This document shows, piece after piece, positions 16,724-26,322 of a stretch of DNA of 64,000 nt (position 1 is the stretch's first letter; every line of letters starts with the position of its first letter). The DNA is from Acidovorax sp. T1 (GTDB lineage Bacteria; Pseudomonadota; Gammaproteobacteria; Burkholderiales; Burkholderiaceae_C): contig NZ_CP021648.1 in the NCBI RefSeq assembly GCF_002176815.1, positions 3,728,001 through 3,792,000 on the forward strand, written 5' to 3'. The position numbers were made by a program, and so were the translations under genes. Below the pieces are notes generated by a model. That model worked only from the letters and a program-made list of their open reading frames with translations, was not told the DNA's origin and did no database searches.

Positions 16724-18699
16724 CGCGGCCCGCCCCCGACCTGGCAAGCCTGCTCGCGGCGCTGGACCCGCAGGCCGGGCTGGCGCAGCGCCATGTGTGG
16801 CTGATCGACCTGCTGAACTGGGTGCGTGGCGCGGGCGATTCCGTGCCGGGCGCCACGGCGCGCGTGCAGCTGTTTCTGGATGCGGTCGAGGCGCGCCCCG
16901 ATGTGCAGCTCAAACTGCAAGCCTGGTGGGCTGCACTGGTGGACTCGGTGGACATCACCACGCTGCTGGCCGATTTTGGCTTCGCCAGGGGCACAGCCCT
17001 TCTCAACGAGGCGGCAGAGCGGATACGCAACAAACTGCTGCCGCGCAGCCCGGAAACCATCGACGCCTCGGAACTGTTCGTGCTAGCCCTGCCCAGCGCC
17101 TTTGATGCACAGTGGCTTTACGCACTGGACGAAGCCACCATGCATCGGTTGTCGGCCCTGCTGACGCCGCAAAGCCCGCAAGGCGCATCCCGCTGGCAGC
17201 ATGCCCTGCTCGACGCCATCACCTACTGCGCAGGGCAGATCCTCTCGACCGGCTTTGCGCCCGGCTTGCGCCTGCGCATGAGCGAATCAGCCCGCGAGGC
17301 GCAGCCCTTTCATGCGCTCATCCGCGACGTGGAGAGCCTGCGGGTGGAAGTGCTGCACGCGCTGCGCACGCCCGACCGCCTGCTGGAGGCGGCCCAGCGC
17401 CTGCGCGAGCGCCTTGAAGCCTGCCGCGCCGCTGCGGCCACCGTGTACACCCACTTCGAGGACAACGGCATTTCCGTGGATCTGGTGTTTCGGCTGCGCC
17501 AGCTGCGTGCCCGCATCCTGCGGGTGCGGGAGCTGCTCGACTGCCTGTTGTCCCCCCAGCCCGCCGTCACCGCGGCCCGCCTTCTGGCGCATCTGGTGGA
17601 GGTGGGGCAGGAGCGGCGCAGCCTGCGGGCGCTGCTGGCATCCAATTCGTCGCTGCTGGCCGCAAAGGTGGCCGAGCGCAGCGCCGAAACGGGCGAACAC
17701 TACATCACGCGCACGGCGGCCGAATACCGCTCCATGGTGAAAAAAGCCGCCGGCGGCGGTGCCGTGATGGCCATCACCACGCTGGTCAAGTTTGGGCTGT
17801 ATGCGCTGGCGCTCTCGGCGTTCTGGAGCGGCTTCTGGGCGGGCGTGAACTATGCGGTGAGCTTTGTGCTGGTGCAGTTGCTGCATTTCACCGTGGCCAC
17901 CAAGCAGCCGGCCATGACGGCGCCCGCCATGGCGGCCAAGCTCAAGGAGCTGGCTTCGGGCGAGGCCATCGAGTCCTTTGTGGACGAGGTGACCCACTTG
18001 GTGCGCTCACAGGTCGCGGCCGTGCTGGGCAACGTGCTCGTGGTGTACCCCCTGGTTCTGGGCCTGGCGCTGCTGATCGCCTGGGTCAAGGGCTCGCCCG
18101 CCATCAGCGCAAGCGAGGCCGGCCATGTGCTCGAATCCTTGCATCTGCTGGGGCCATCGCTGCTGTTCGCCGCTTTCACGGGCGTGCTGCTGTTCGCCTC
18201 CAGCATCATCGCAGGCTGGACCGAAAACTGGTTTGTGCTGCACCGGCTGGATTCGGCCGTGCGCTACAACCCGCGCATCACCGCCCGGCTGGGCAAGGAG
18301 CGCGCAGCGCGCTGGGCCAGCTTCCTGCGCAACAACCTGTCGGGCTTTGCCGCCAACATCTCGCTGGGCTTCATGCTTGGCCTGGTTCCGGCGTTTGCAG
18401 GGTTTTTCGGGTTGGGCCTGGATGTGCGCCATGTCACACTGTCTTCGGGCCAGTTGGGCGCGGCCACTGCGGCACTGGGCTGGGACATCGTTCACCAAAG
18501 TGCGTTCTGGTGGGCCGTCGCCACCCTTCCTTTGCTGGGCGTCCTCAACGTCAGTGTGAGCTTTTACCTGGCGTTTCGCCTGGCATTGCGTGCCCACAAC
18601 GTGAGTGGTGTGGACCGTTCACGCATTTATGCAGCGATGCGGAGCCGCCTCTTCAAGGCACCGCTGAGCTTCTTCGCGCCTGAACGCCAGGTCGCCTGA
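16720..18699 (+). CDS. Gcr-type 'site-specific recombinase' membrane protein
   Basis: Member of the family annotated as site-specific recombinase (PF10136 type), common in Betaproteobacteria. The product is 659 aa. A soluble N-terminal part of about 340 residues is followed by about six hydrophobic segments, for example around GLYALALSAFWSGFWAG, VLVVYPLVLGLALLIAW and GFMLGLVPAFAGFFGLG. No tyrosine or serine recombinase catalytic pattern is visible, so the name is doubtful and a membrane role is more likely. The start is TTG 16720, which overlaps the apaG stop. Confidence 0.8.
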   Translation: MTRPAPDLASLLAALDPQAGLAQRHVWLIDLLNWVRGAGDSVPGATARVQLFLDAVEARPDVQLKLQAWWAALVDSVDITTLLADFGFARGTALLNEAAERIRNKLLPRSPETIDASELFVLALPSAFDAQWLYALDEATMHRLSALLTPQSPQGASRWQHALLDAITYCAGQILSTGFAPGLRLRMSESAREAQPFHALIRDVESLRVEVLHALRTPDRLLEAAQRLRERLEACRAAAATVYTHFEDNGISVDLVFRLRQLRARILRVRELLDCLLSPQPAVTAARLLAHLVEVGQERRSLRALLASNSSLLAAKVAERSAETGEHYITRTAAEYRSMVKKAAGGGAVMAITTLVKFGLYALALSAFWSGFWAGVNYAVSFVLVQLLHFTVATKQPAMTAPAMAAKLKELASGEAIESFVDEVTHLVRSQVAAVLGNVLVVYPLVLGLALLIAWVKGSPAISASEAGHVLESLHLLGPSLLFAAFTGVLLFASSIIAGWTENWFVLHRLDSAVRYNPRITARLGKERAARWASFLRNNLSGFAANISLGFMLGLVPAFAGFFGLGLDVRHVTLSSGQLGAATAALGWDIVHQSAFWWAVATLPLLGVLNVSVSFYLAFRLALRAHNVSGVDRSRIYAAMRSRLFKAPLSFFAPERQVA

Positions 18700-18869
18700 T
18701 TCGGGCGGCTTTTGGCCGGCAGAAACATGGTCGCTCCTGTCCTACAGGGGTCGCGCGTTTCAGCATGTAAATTCAGGCAAACGCCGGGAAGGACCACAGC
18801 GCCACCATGCGCCTTGCCCGTCCTTCCCTCCCACCGGGCGCTGCCCGTCTGATGGAGAGGACCCATGAC

Positions 18870-20126
18870 ATGAATGAAATCCTGAGCTTCTGGGGGCAGT
18901 GGCTGCGCCCTTCGGCCGGGTTGCCCACGGTGCAATGGTCGCTGTTGCTGGCGGTGGCTGCCATTGCGGGCTACCTGTGCCAGCGCCACACCGGCCTGCC
19001 CAAGGTGGTTGGCTATTCGCTGGTGGGCACCGCAGCAGGTCTGGCAGGCTTCAGCGGGGCCGTGTGGCCGCTGCAGGGCACCGGGCTGTTCCTGCTGGAG
19101 CTGGGCATCTCCATCGTGCTGTTCGAATGTGGCGGGCGCATTCCGCTGCGCTGGTTTCGCCACAACCCCATGGTGCTGGTGCAAAGCATTGCAGAATCGG
19201 CGCTGACCTACTTTGCCGTCTATTGGGTGATGGTGTGGCTTGACATGCCCACGCATGTGGCCGGACCCCTGGCCCTGGTGGCGCTGGCGGCCTCGCCCGC
19301 CGTGCTGACCCGCGTGGTGGCCGACACCCGCGCCGCCGGCCCCGTGACCGAGCGCGCCATTGTGCTGGCTACCCTGTCCACCCTGTATGCCCTGACCCTG
19401 GGCAGCGCCCGCGCCGAGCAGATCAACCGCCAGAGCAACTCGCTGCTGGACACCGTGTATCCCGTGATGGTAGTGCTGGGCGTGTCGATCATTGTGGCGG
19501 CCGTGCTGTCGCTGGTGCTGCGCATGGCGTTGCGCTTCATGAGCCCCACCAGCGAAAACACCTCGATGTTGCTGCTGGCCCTGATCGCCGCCGCCACCGC
19601 CGTGGCCGCGCACATGGGTGGCTCGGCGCCGCTGGCAGCCCTGCTGGGCGGCATGCTGCTCAAGCAGCTCCACCCGCGCCCATGGGCCTGGCCGCGCCAG
19701 CTGGGCAGCGCCTCGGCGCTGCTCACCATGCTGATGTTCGTGCTGGTGTCCACCGTGGCGGCGCAGGCCGACTGGAGCGGCCCGGTGGCCGGCGTGGTGC
19801 TGGCGCTGATTGCTGTGCGCCTGGTGGCCAAGGCGGTGGGCGTGGGCCTGGGCAATGTGGGCAGCGGCGCCAGCTGGCGCCAGGCCCTGTGGGTGGGCTG
19901 CGCCATGACGCCCATGTCGTCGATTGCGCTGCTGATCGCATCGCAGTTCGTGGTGGCCTCGCCCTCCACGGGCCACCTGATCGCCCGCGTGGCACTGCCG
20001 GCCATTTTGCTCATGGAAGTGCTGGGCGCCGTGATCGCCACCGTGGCCATCTACCGCGCGGGCGAGAGTTCCAAACCCTGGGCCCCGCTGTCGCGCGGCG
20101 GCAATGGAGACAGCCGTGAGCCTTGA
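18870..20126 (+). CDS. Cation/proton antiporter (CPA2-like membrane protein)
   Basis: Inner membrane transporter of the Na+/H+ exchanger type. The 418 aa product has about twelve hydrophobic segments. Segments such as [31 protein letters not shown] and [17 protein letters not shown] match the repeated fold of CPA2 antiporters. There is no C-terminal nucleotide-binding (TrkA-N) domain, unlike KefB/KefC. I chose ATG 18870 with GGAGAGG upstream. Its end overlaps the start of the ligase gene by 11 bp (23 bp if that gene starts at ATG 20104). Confidence 0.8.
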   Translation: MNEILSFWGQWLRPSAGLPTVQWSLLLAVAAIAGYLCQRHTGLPKVVGYSLVGTAAGLAGFSGAVWPLQGTGLFLLELGISIVLFECGGRIPLRWFRHNPMVLVQSIAESALTYFAVYWVMVWLDMPTHVAGPLALVALAASPAVLTRVVADTRAAGPVTERAIVLATLSTLYALTLGSARAEQINRQSNSLLDTVYPVMVVLGVSIIVAAVLSLVLRMALRFMSPTSENTSMLLLALIAAATAVAAHMGGSAPLAALLGGMLLKQLHPRPWAWPRQLGSASALLTMLMFVLVSTVAAQADWSGPVAGVVLALIAVRLVAKAVGVGLGNVGSGASWRQALWVGCAMTPMSSIALLIASQFVVASPSTGHLIARVALPAILLMEVLGAVIATVAIYRAGESSKPWAPLSRGGNGDSREP

Positions 20127-21240
20127 AGACTTCCACCATTCCGAGCCGCTGACGCTGGGCGTCGAGCTGGAGCTGCAGCTGGTCAACACCCACGACTACG
20201 ACCTGGCGCCCTACGCCGAAGACATGCTGCGCCTGATGCACAAGGTGCCGCTGCCCGGCAGCGTGGTGCCCGAGATGACGAACAGCATGATCGAGATCTC
20301 GACCGGCATCTGCCATTCGGCCAGCGAGGTGCTGGGGCAGCTCAGCCCCATCCGCGATGCACTGGTCAAAAGCGCCGACAAGCTGAACATTGCCGTGGTG
20401 GGCGGCGGCACGCACCCGTTCCAGCAATGGCATGAGCGCCGCATCTACGACAAGCCACGCTTTCAGGAGCTGTCGCAGCTGTATGGCTACCTGAGCAAGC
20501 AGTTCACCATCTTTGGCCAGCATGTGCACATTGGCTGCCCCGACGCCGATGCCGCCCTGCTGATGCTGCATCGCATGAGCCGCTACATCCCGCACTTCAT
20601 CGCGCTGTCGGCCTCGAGCCCCTACGTGCAGGGGCAGGACACGGCGTTCGACTCGGCGCGGCTCAACTCGGTGTTCGCGTTTCCGCTGTCGGGCCGAGCG
20701 CCGTTTGCGCTGACCTGGGCCGATTTCACGGCCTATTTCAACAAGATGGCACGCACCGGCGTGGTCAAGAGCATGAAGGACTTTTATTGGGACATCCGCC
20801 CCAAGCCCGAGTTCGGCACCATCGAGATCCGCGTATTCGACACGCCGCTGACCATCGAGCGCGCCGCCGCGCTGGCCGGTTTCGTGCAGTCGCTGGGCGC
20901 GTGGTTCCTGACCGAGCAACCCTTCATGCCCCAGGAGGACGACTACCTCGTCTATACCTACAACCGGTTCCAGGCCTGCCGCTTTGGCATGGACGCCGTG
21001 TATGTCGATCCGGCCACCGGCAGCCACATGCCGCTGCGCGACCATATCCGCATGACCATGGACCAGATCGCCAGCCACGCCGCCATGCAAGGTGCAGCCA
21101 ACGCCCTGCACATGCTGCGCACCGAGGCCGAAGCCGGCCAGAACGACGCCCGCTGGCTGCGCCAGCGCCAAAGCGAAGAGCAGTTGCTGGCCGAGGTGAG
21201 TCGCCAGGCGGCACAGCGCTTTCGGGGCACGCCAGCCTGA
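20116..21240 (+). CDS. YbdK-type carboxylate-amine ligase (GCS2 family)
   Basis: ATP-dependent ligase of the glutamate-cysteine ligase type 2 family; E. coli YbdK has weak gamma-glutamylcysteine synthetase activity, and the native substrate here is unknown. The product is 374 aa. [13 protein letters not shown] near residue 12, [24 protein letters not shown] and [14 protein letters not shown] are the family signatures. I chose GTG 20116, which has GGAG with a 6-nt spacer; ATG 20104 in the same frame is possible. Overlap with the antiporter gene and the 23-bp gap to thiL suggest one operon. Confidence 0.85.
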   Translation: MSLEDFHHSEPLTLGVELELQLVNTHDYDLAPYAEDMLRLMHKVPLPGSVVPEMTNSMIEISTGICHSASEVLGQLSPIRDALVKSADKLNIAVVGGGTHPFQQWHERRIYDKPRFQELSQLYGYLSKQFTIFGQHVHIGCPDADAALLMLHRMSRYIPHFIALSASSPYVQGQDTAFDSARLNSVFAFPLSGRAPFALTWADFTAYFNKMARTGVVKSMKDFYWDIRPKPEFGTIEIRVFDTPLTIERAAALAGFVQSLGAWFLTEQPFMPQEDDYLVYTYNRFQACRFGMDAVYVDPATGSHMPLRDHIRMTMDQIASHAAMQGAANALHMLRTEAEAGQNDARWLRQRQSEEQLLAEVSRQAAQRFRGTPA

Positions 21241-21263
21241 ACGGCACGGAGACAATCACTTCC

Positions 21264-22244
21264 ATGGGTGAATTCGACCTGATCGCACGCTACTTCACGC
21301 GACCCGTGCACCGCGCGGCCCTGGGCGTGGGCGACGACTGCGCGCTGCTGAAGCCCGCGCCCGGCATGCAACTGGCCGTCTCCAGCGACATGCTGGTGGA
21401 GGGCCGCCACTTCTTTGCGGACGTGGACCCCGAGCGCCTGGGCCACAAGGCGCTGGCCGTGAACCTGTCGGACCTGGCCGCCTGCGGCGCTCGCCCGCTG
21501 GCCTTTACGCTGGCACTGGCGCTGCCCCGCGTGGATGAAGCCTGGCTGGAGGGGTTTTCACGCGGTCTGCTGGCACTGGCCGATGCGCACGACTGCGAGC
21601 TGGTGGGCGGCGACACCACGCAAGGCCCGCTCAATATCTGCATCACGGTGTTTGGCGAAGTGCCCGCCGGCCAGGCCCTGCTGCGCAGCGGCGCGCAACC
21701 CGGCGACGACATCTATGTGAGCGGCACGCTGGGCGATGCGCGCCTGGCGCTGGAGGCGCTACAAGGGCGCATCGCCCTGCCGCCCGAAGTGCTGGCCGCC
21801 GCCCGCCTGCGCCTGGAGCAGCCCACACCCCGCGTGGCGCTGGGCCAGGCCCTGCGCGGCGTGGCCAGCAGCGCCCTGGACGTGAGCGACGGGCTGCTGG
21901 GAGACCTGGGCCACATCCTGCGCGCCTCGGGCACAGGGGCCTGCATCGATACGTCGTTGACTATAAATTTAATAGCTGCTAGCGCTTATTCCATAAGCGC
22001 TAGAGGCCAAATTGATACTGAACTGCTTCACCAATGCACCCTGGCCGGGGGCGATGACTACGAGCTGGCCTTCACCGCCCCTGTGGCCCGGCGCGCTGCG
22101 GTGGCCGCCGCGGCCCAGGCCAGCAGCACGCCCGTCACACGCATCGGCCATGTGGAGGCCAAGCCCGGCCTGCGCCTGGTGGATGGACAGGGGCGGCCCG
22201 TAGCCAGGCGCTACGCCTCGTTCGATCACTTCGCCGCAGGTTGA
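21264..22244 (+). CDS. thiL: Thiamine-phosphate kinase
   Basis: Phosphorylates thiamine monophosphate to the active cofactor thiamine diphosphate. The product is 326 aa. MGEFDLIARYF, GVGDDCALL (near residue 21), SSDMLVEGRHF, NLSDLAACGA, GGDTT, DVSDGLLGDLGH and GGDDYELAF are the standard signatures. Residues about 233-251 (TINLIAASAYSISARGQID) are encoded by a palindromic repeat copy inserted in frame in the variable linker before the GGDDYEL motif, and are locally AT-rich. The 3' end overlaps the convergent TetR gene by 19 bp. Confidence 0.95.
   Translation: MGEFDLIARYFTRPVHRAALGVGDDCALLKPAPGMQLAVSSDMLVEGRHFFADVDPERLGHKALAVNLSDLAACGARPLAFTLALALPRVDEAWLEGFSRGLLALADAHDCELVGGDTTQGPLNICITVFGEVPAGQALLRSGAQPGDDIYVSGTLGDARLALEALQGRIALPPEVLAAARLRLEQPTPRVALGQALRGVASSALDVSDGLLGDLGHILRASGTGACIDTSLTINLIAASAYSISARGQIDTELLHQCTLAGGDDYELAFTAPVARRAAVAAAAQASSTPVTRIGHVEAKPGLRLVDGQGRPVARRYASFDHFAAG
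21960..22015 (+). repeat. Palindromic element A, copy 1 (inside thiL)
   Basis: AT-rich stretch containing a perfect 10-bp inverted repeat, TAGCGCTTAT (21980-21989) and ATAAGCGCTA (21993-22002), with a 3-nt loop. It is preceded by aatagctgc and followed by gaggccaaattgat. Similar stretches occur at 35.13, 35.67, 36.76, 37.74, 40.39, 47.37 and 49.82 kb. Here it is read in frame. Confidence 0.85.
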
Positions 22245-22912
22245 GGCACCGGCTGCGGCAGGATTCGGGACGTCGGGTCCAGCAATTCGCACAGCAGGGC
22301 GACATGGCCCTGTCGGTAATGGTCGAGGTCCTTCGGGTCGGCGCCGCCCAGCACCACCTGCGACAGCAGGGCATGCACCACCGGCGATAGCGCCAGCCAG
22401 GGCTCTTGCGTGATCACGCTGGGAACCACGCCCTCCTGCACGGCATGGGTACGCAAAATACTGCCCAGCAGGTTCAGATGCGGCTGCACCACGTTGCGCT
22501 TCCACAGCACGATAAGGTGCGGCACACGCGCGCTTTCAGCCACCAGCAAGCGCAGCGTGGCCACCGCGCCGGGTCGGCCAAGCGAGTCATGGAGCTTGTC
22601 CACCACCCACTGCGCCAGCGGCCGCACGCCGGCGCCCAGCACCGGCATTTCCCCCAGGTCCGGCGGCGCGAGGGAACGGGTCAGCAGCGCTTCGAACACA
22701 TCTTCCTTGCCTGCGAAATGGGCGTAGAGGCCTCCTTTGGAGAGCCCGCAGCGGCGTGCGATGTCGTCCATCCGCGCGGCGGCAAAGCCCCGTTCGGAGA
22801 ATTCCACCAGCGCGGCCTCCAGAATCTGCACCACACGCACCTCCGGGGGCAGGCGCTGTCGCAGGGGTGCGACGGCCGGGGCAGCGCGTAAAGAGTGCAA
22901 TGGCAGGGTCAT
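22226..22912 (-). CDS. TetR-family transcriptional regulator
   Basis: Probable repressor of the divergent PHA synthase/efflux/acetate operon and of itself. The product is 228 aa from ATG 22912. The N-terminal helix-turn-helix contains ILEAALVEFSERGF, ARMDDIARRCGLSKGGLYAHFAGKEDVF; the C-terminal ligand domain is unassigned. A 16-bp perfect palindrome of the type TetR proteins bind lies about 40 bp before the start. Two upstream ATG/GTG codons would add about 11 residues but show no better ribosome binding site. Confidence 0.88.
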   Translation of the reverse strand: MTLPLHSLRAAPAVAPLRQRLPPEVRVVQILEAALVEFSERGFAAARMDDIARRCGLSKGGLYAHFAGKEDVFEALLTRSLAPPDLGEMPVLGAGVRPLAQWVVDKLHDSLGRPGAVATLRLLVAESARVPHLIVLWKRNVVQPHLNLLGSILRTHAVQEGVVPSVITQEPWLALSPVVHALLSQVVLGGADPKDLDHYRQGHVALLCELLDPTSRILPQPVPQPAAK

Positions 22913-22947
22913 CGGTTTGTCTCGGCGTTTGGCTATGCTGCGCATGA

Positions 22948-22972
22948 TTATCTACCGACCGGTCGGTAATAA
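22948..22972. promoter_or_regulatory. Palindromic TetR operator
   Basis: TACCGACCGGTCGGTA (22953-22968) is a perfect 16-bp palindrome, extended by imperfect TTAT/ATAA flanks to about 25 bp. It lies between the divergent regulator and the PHA synthase gene and has the ACCGACCGGTCGGT-like core common among TetR operators. Control of both directions is inferred. Confidence 0.75.
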
Positions 22973-23065
22973 GGCGCGTATTGATGCATATCAATTCGAG
23001 GGGTGCGATGCCTTCGTAAAGTACCCCTGCACCACCCGGCCCACTCATCACCTGGGAGTCCATTC

Positions 23066-24811
23066 ATGCCAACCCCTGCGAACGCCCCCCTGTCCATGGC
23101 CGAACGGCTCGACCCCACCGTCCACGCGGCCCTGGCCCGCAGCGTTGCGTCGCTGTCCCACGCCTCCGCCCTGATGGCGGCCAGCGACTGGGCCCTGCAT
23201 CTGGCCGCGTCGCCAGGTCACTGCCTGGACCTGGCGCACCTGGCACTGCGCCAGGGTCAGGAAATGGCGGCATACGCCCTGGCGCGCATAGCGGCCGGCC
23301 CCGACAAGGAGGCCCGCCATGCCGTGGCCACACCCACCCAGGACCGGCGCTTTGCCGACCCCGCCTGGCAGCAGTGGCCATTCAACCTTCTGCACCAGTC
23401 GTTTGTGCTCACCGAACAATGGTGGGCGGCGGCAACGCACGGCGTCTGGGGCGTGGACAAGCACCACGAAGACATGGTGGCCTTCGCTGCGCGGCAATTT
23501 CTGGACATCTTCTCGCCCGGCAATCAGGTGGCCACCAACCCGGTGGTGCTCAACCGCACCTTGCAGCAAGGCGGCGCCAACCTGCTGCGGGGCGCGCTCC
23601 ATCTGCTGGAGGACGCCAGGCGCCGCGCCGCGGGCGCACCGCCGGCGGGCGTCGAGGATTTCGTGGTCGGCCGCGACGTGGGCATCACGCCCGGCAAGGT
23701 GGTGCTGAAAAACCGCCTGATGGAACTGATCCAGTACACGCCCACCACCCGGGCCGTTCACCCCGAGCCGATCCTGATCGTGCCGGCGTGGATCATGAAG
23801 TACTACATCCTCGACCTGTCGCCTCACAACTCGCTCATCAAATACCTGGTGGACCAGGGCCACACGGTGTTCTGCATCTCCTGGAAAAACCCCGGCGCCG
23901 AAGACCGCGATCTGGGCATGGACGACTACCTGGATCAGGGCTTTCACGCCGCACTGGATGCCGTCAACACCATCGTGCCCGGTCCCAAGGTGCACGCCGC
24001 AGGTTACTGCCTGGGCGGCACGCTGCTGGCCATTGCCGCAGCGGCCATGGCGCGCGACGGCGACGAACGCCTGGCCTCCATGACGCTGTTCGCCGCGCAG
24101 ACCGACTTCACCGAGCCCGGCGAACTGGCCCTGTTCATCGACGACAGCCAGATCAGCCTGCTGGAGGCCCAAATGGCCGAGACGGGCTACCTCACCGGCG
24201 CCCAAATGGCCGGCGCCTTCCAGATGCTGCGCTCCTACGACCTGCTGTGGTCACGCCTGGTCAACGAATACCTGCTGGGCGATCGGGCGCCCATGAACGA
24301 CCTGATGGCCTGGAACGCCGACGCCACGCGCATGCCCGCCAAAATGCACTCGCAGTACCTGCGCCGGCTGTTCCTCAACGATGACCTCAGCGAAGGCCGC
24401 TACCCGGTAGGCGGCAAGCCCGTGACGCTCAGCGACATCACACTGCCCACCTTCATGGTCGGCACCGTGACCGACCATGTGGCCCCCTGGCGCTCGGTGT
24501 TCAAACTGCAACAGCTGAGCCCCGCCGAAACCACCTTCGTGCTCACCAGCGGCGGCCACAACGCCGGCATCGTCAGCCCGCCCGGCAACCCGCGCCGGCA
24601 TTACCAGATGCTGACCCGACCGGCGGGCGGCAACTACCTGCCTCCCGACGCATGGCTGGCCGCGGCACCTGAAACACCTGATTCCTGGTGGCCGGCCTGG
24701 CTGGCATGGCTGAAGGCGCGCTCGGGCGCGCCAGTCAAGCCCCCGCGCATGGGGGCAGACACCTACCAACCGGTCGGCGATGCGCCGGGCACCTACGTGC
24801 TGCAGAAATAG
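23066..24811 (+). CDS. phaC: Class I polyhydroxyalkanoate synthase
   Basis: Polymerises hydroxyacyl-CoA into storage polyester on granules. The product is 581 aa from ATG 23066 with GGGAG upstream. The lipase-like box GYCLGG carries the nucleophile Cys315. The catalytic Asp is expected in VTDHVAPW and the His in TSGGHNAG. The conserved WPFN/HQSFVLTEQWW region of class I enzymes is near residue 110. It heads an eight-gene run with gaps of 2-32 bp that ends with ackA and a universal stress gene; no phaA or phaB is nearby. A related acyltransferase role cannot be excluded. Confidence 0.88.
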   Translation: MPTPANAPLSMAERLDPTVHAALARSVASLSHASALMAASDWALHLAASPGHCLDLAHLALRQGQEMAAYALARIAAGPDKEARHAVATPTQDRRFADPAWQQWPFNLLHQSFVLTEQWWAAATHGVWGVDKHHEDMVAFAARQFLDIFSPGNQVATNPVVLNRTLQQGGANLLRGALHLLEDARRRAAGAPPAGVEDFVVGRDVGITPGKVVLKNRLMELIQYTPTTRAVHPEPILIVPAWIMKYYILDLSPHNSLIKYLVDQGHTVFCISWKNPGAEDRDLGMDDYLDQGFHAALDAVNTIVPGPKVHAAGYCLGGTLLAIAAAAMARDGDERLASMTLFAAQTDFTEPGELALFIDDSQISLLEAQMAETGYLTGAQMAGAFQMLRSYDLLWSRLVNEYLLGDRAPMNDLMAWNADATRMPAKMHSQYLRRLFLNDDLSEGRYPVGGKPVTLSDITLPTFMVGTVTDHVAPWRSVFKLQQLSPAETTFVLTSGGHNAGIVSPPGNPRRHYQMLTRPAGGNYLPPDAWLAAAPETPDSWWPAWLAWLKARSGAPVKPPRMGADTYQPVGDAPGTYVLQK

Positions 24812-24813
24812 CT

Positions 24814-26301
24814 ATGGATCACAGCCCACACCACGCAAGTCAAACCGCCGCGCTGCGCGCCGTCACCCTGGCGGCCGCCATCTGGGCGCTCGCCGGCTGC
24901 GCCTCCATGGCACCGCCCCACGAGACACTCGCCCTGCCGGTGCCTGCCCACTATGCAATGCCCGAAACGGACGCAGGTGCACCGGCCGCCGACACCGGCT
25001 GGCGCGACTATTTCACCGACCCGCGACTGCAGACCTTGATTGCCCAGGCACTGGAGAACAACCGCGACCTGCGTACCGCCGCGCTGCGCGTGCAGGAGGC
25101 CCGGGCCGCCTATGGCATCCAGCGCGCCGATCTGCTGCCCACCATCGGCGCCCAGGCCGGCATGGACCGCTCGCGCGTGCCGGCCGACCTGAACCTGACG
25201 CGCCAGCCCCTGCTGGGCAGCCAGTACCAGGTGGGGCTGGGCCTGGCCAGCTGGGAACTCGACTTCTGGGGACGGGTGCGCAGCCTGAGCGACGCGGCCC
25301 TCGAAAACTACCTGGCCACCGATGCGGCCCGCCACGCGGTCACGCTGGGTCTGATCGCCCAGGTCACCCAGAGCGACCTGGCGCTGCGTGAGCTCGACGA
25401 ACGCCTGCTGCTGGCGCACCAGGCCATCGCCAGCCGCAAGGAAAGCCTGCGCATCTTCCAGCGGCGCGTGGACGTTGGCTCCGCATCGCGGCTGAATCTC
25501 ACCCAGATGCAAACCCTGCTCACCCAAGCCCAGGCGCTGGGCGCGCAGCTGGTACAGGCCCGCGCGCAGCAGGCCAACGCCCTGGCGTTGCTGGTCGGCG
25601 CGCCGGTGGAGCCGGCGCCTCAGGGGCGTCTCGATGAAGTGCACCTGCCGCCGCTGCGCGTGGGCCTGCCCTCCGACCTGTTGGTGCAGCGCCCGGACAT
25701 CATGGCGGCCGAACACCAGCTCAAGGCAGCCCAGGCGCAGATCGGCGCAGCGCGGGCGGCGTTTTTCCCGCGCGTCGCCCTCACGGGCTCGCTGGGCACC
25801 GCCAGCGCCGAACTGGCCGGCCTGTTCGACAGCGGCAGCCAGGCCTGGACGTTCTCGCCCAGCATTTCGCTGCCCCTCTTCAACGGCGGGCGCTTGCGCA
25901 ACAACCTCAACCTGACCGAGGTGCGCCGCGACATTGCCGTGGCGAACTACGAAAAAACCGTGCAGGGAGCGTTCCGGGATGTGTCCGACGCGCTGGTGGC
26001 GCGCCAGGCCCTGGCCCGCCAGCTGGCCATTGCGCAGGATGCGCGCGCTGCGCAGAGCGAGCGCGCACGCCTGTCCCAGTTGCGCTACGACCATGGCGCC
26101 GCCGCCTTCCTGGAAGTGCTGGATGCCCAGCGCGACCTGCTGGTGGCCGATCAGCAGGTGGTGCAGTTGCGCCGCGCCCTGCTGTCCAGCCAAGTCAGCC
26201 TGTATGCCGCGCTGGGCGGGGGCGCGCTGGCCGAGCCCCCCGATGCCACCAATGCCGCTAGTGCCGCCGTTGCCCCCACCGCAACCCGCCCCGCTCCCTG
26301 A
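24814..26301 (+). CDS. Outer membrane efflux lipoprotein (NodT/OprM family)
   Basis: TolC-like outer channel of a tripartite exporter. The product is 495 aa. A signal peptide ends in the lipobox LAGC (Cys near residue 29), followed by two repeated OEP domains (NRDLRTAALRVQEARAAYGI and LVQRPDIMAAEHQLKAAQAQIGAARAAFFPRV). The C-terminal tail is rich in Ala and Pro. It lies 2 bp after phaC and 21 bp before the HlyD-type gene, so it is most likely part of the same operon and of the same exporter as the following ABC genes. Confidence 0.9.
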   Translation: MDHSPHHASQTAALRAVTLAAAIWALAGCASMAPPHETLALPVPAHYAMPETDAGAPAADTGWRDYFTDPRLQTLIAQALENNRDLRTAALRVQEARAAYGIQRADLLPTIGAQAGMDRSRVPADLNLTRQPLLGSQYQVGLGLASWELDFWGRVRSLSDAALENYLATDAARHAVTLGLIAQVTQSDLALRELDERLLLAHQAIASRKESLRIFQRRVDVGSASRLNLTQMQTLLTQAQALGAQLVQARAQQANALALLVGAPVEPAPQGRLDEVHLPPLRVGLPSDLLVQRPDIMAAEHQLKAAQAQIGAARAAFFPRVALTGSLGTASAELAGLFDSGSQAWTFSPSISLPLFNGGRLRNNLNLTEVRRDIAVANYEKTVQGAFRDVSDALVARQALARQLAIAQDARAAQSERARLSQLRYDHGAAAFLEVLDAQRDLLVADQQVVQLRRALLSSQVSLYAALGGGALAEPPDATNAASAAVAPTATRPAP

Positions 26302-26322
26302 GCCAGCCCCTTTTCAAGCACC

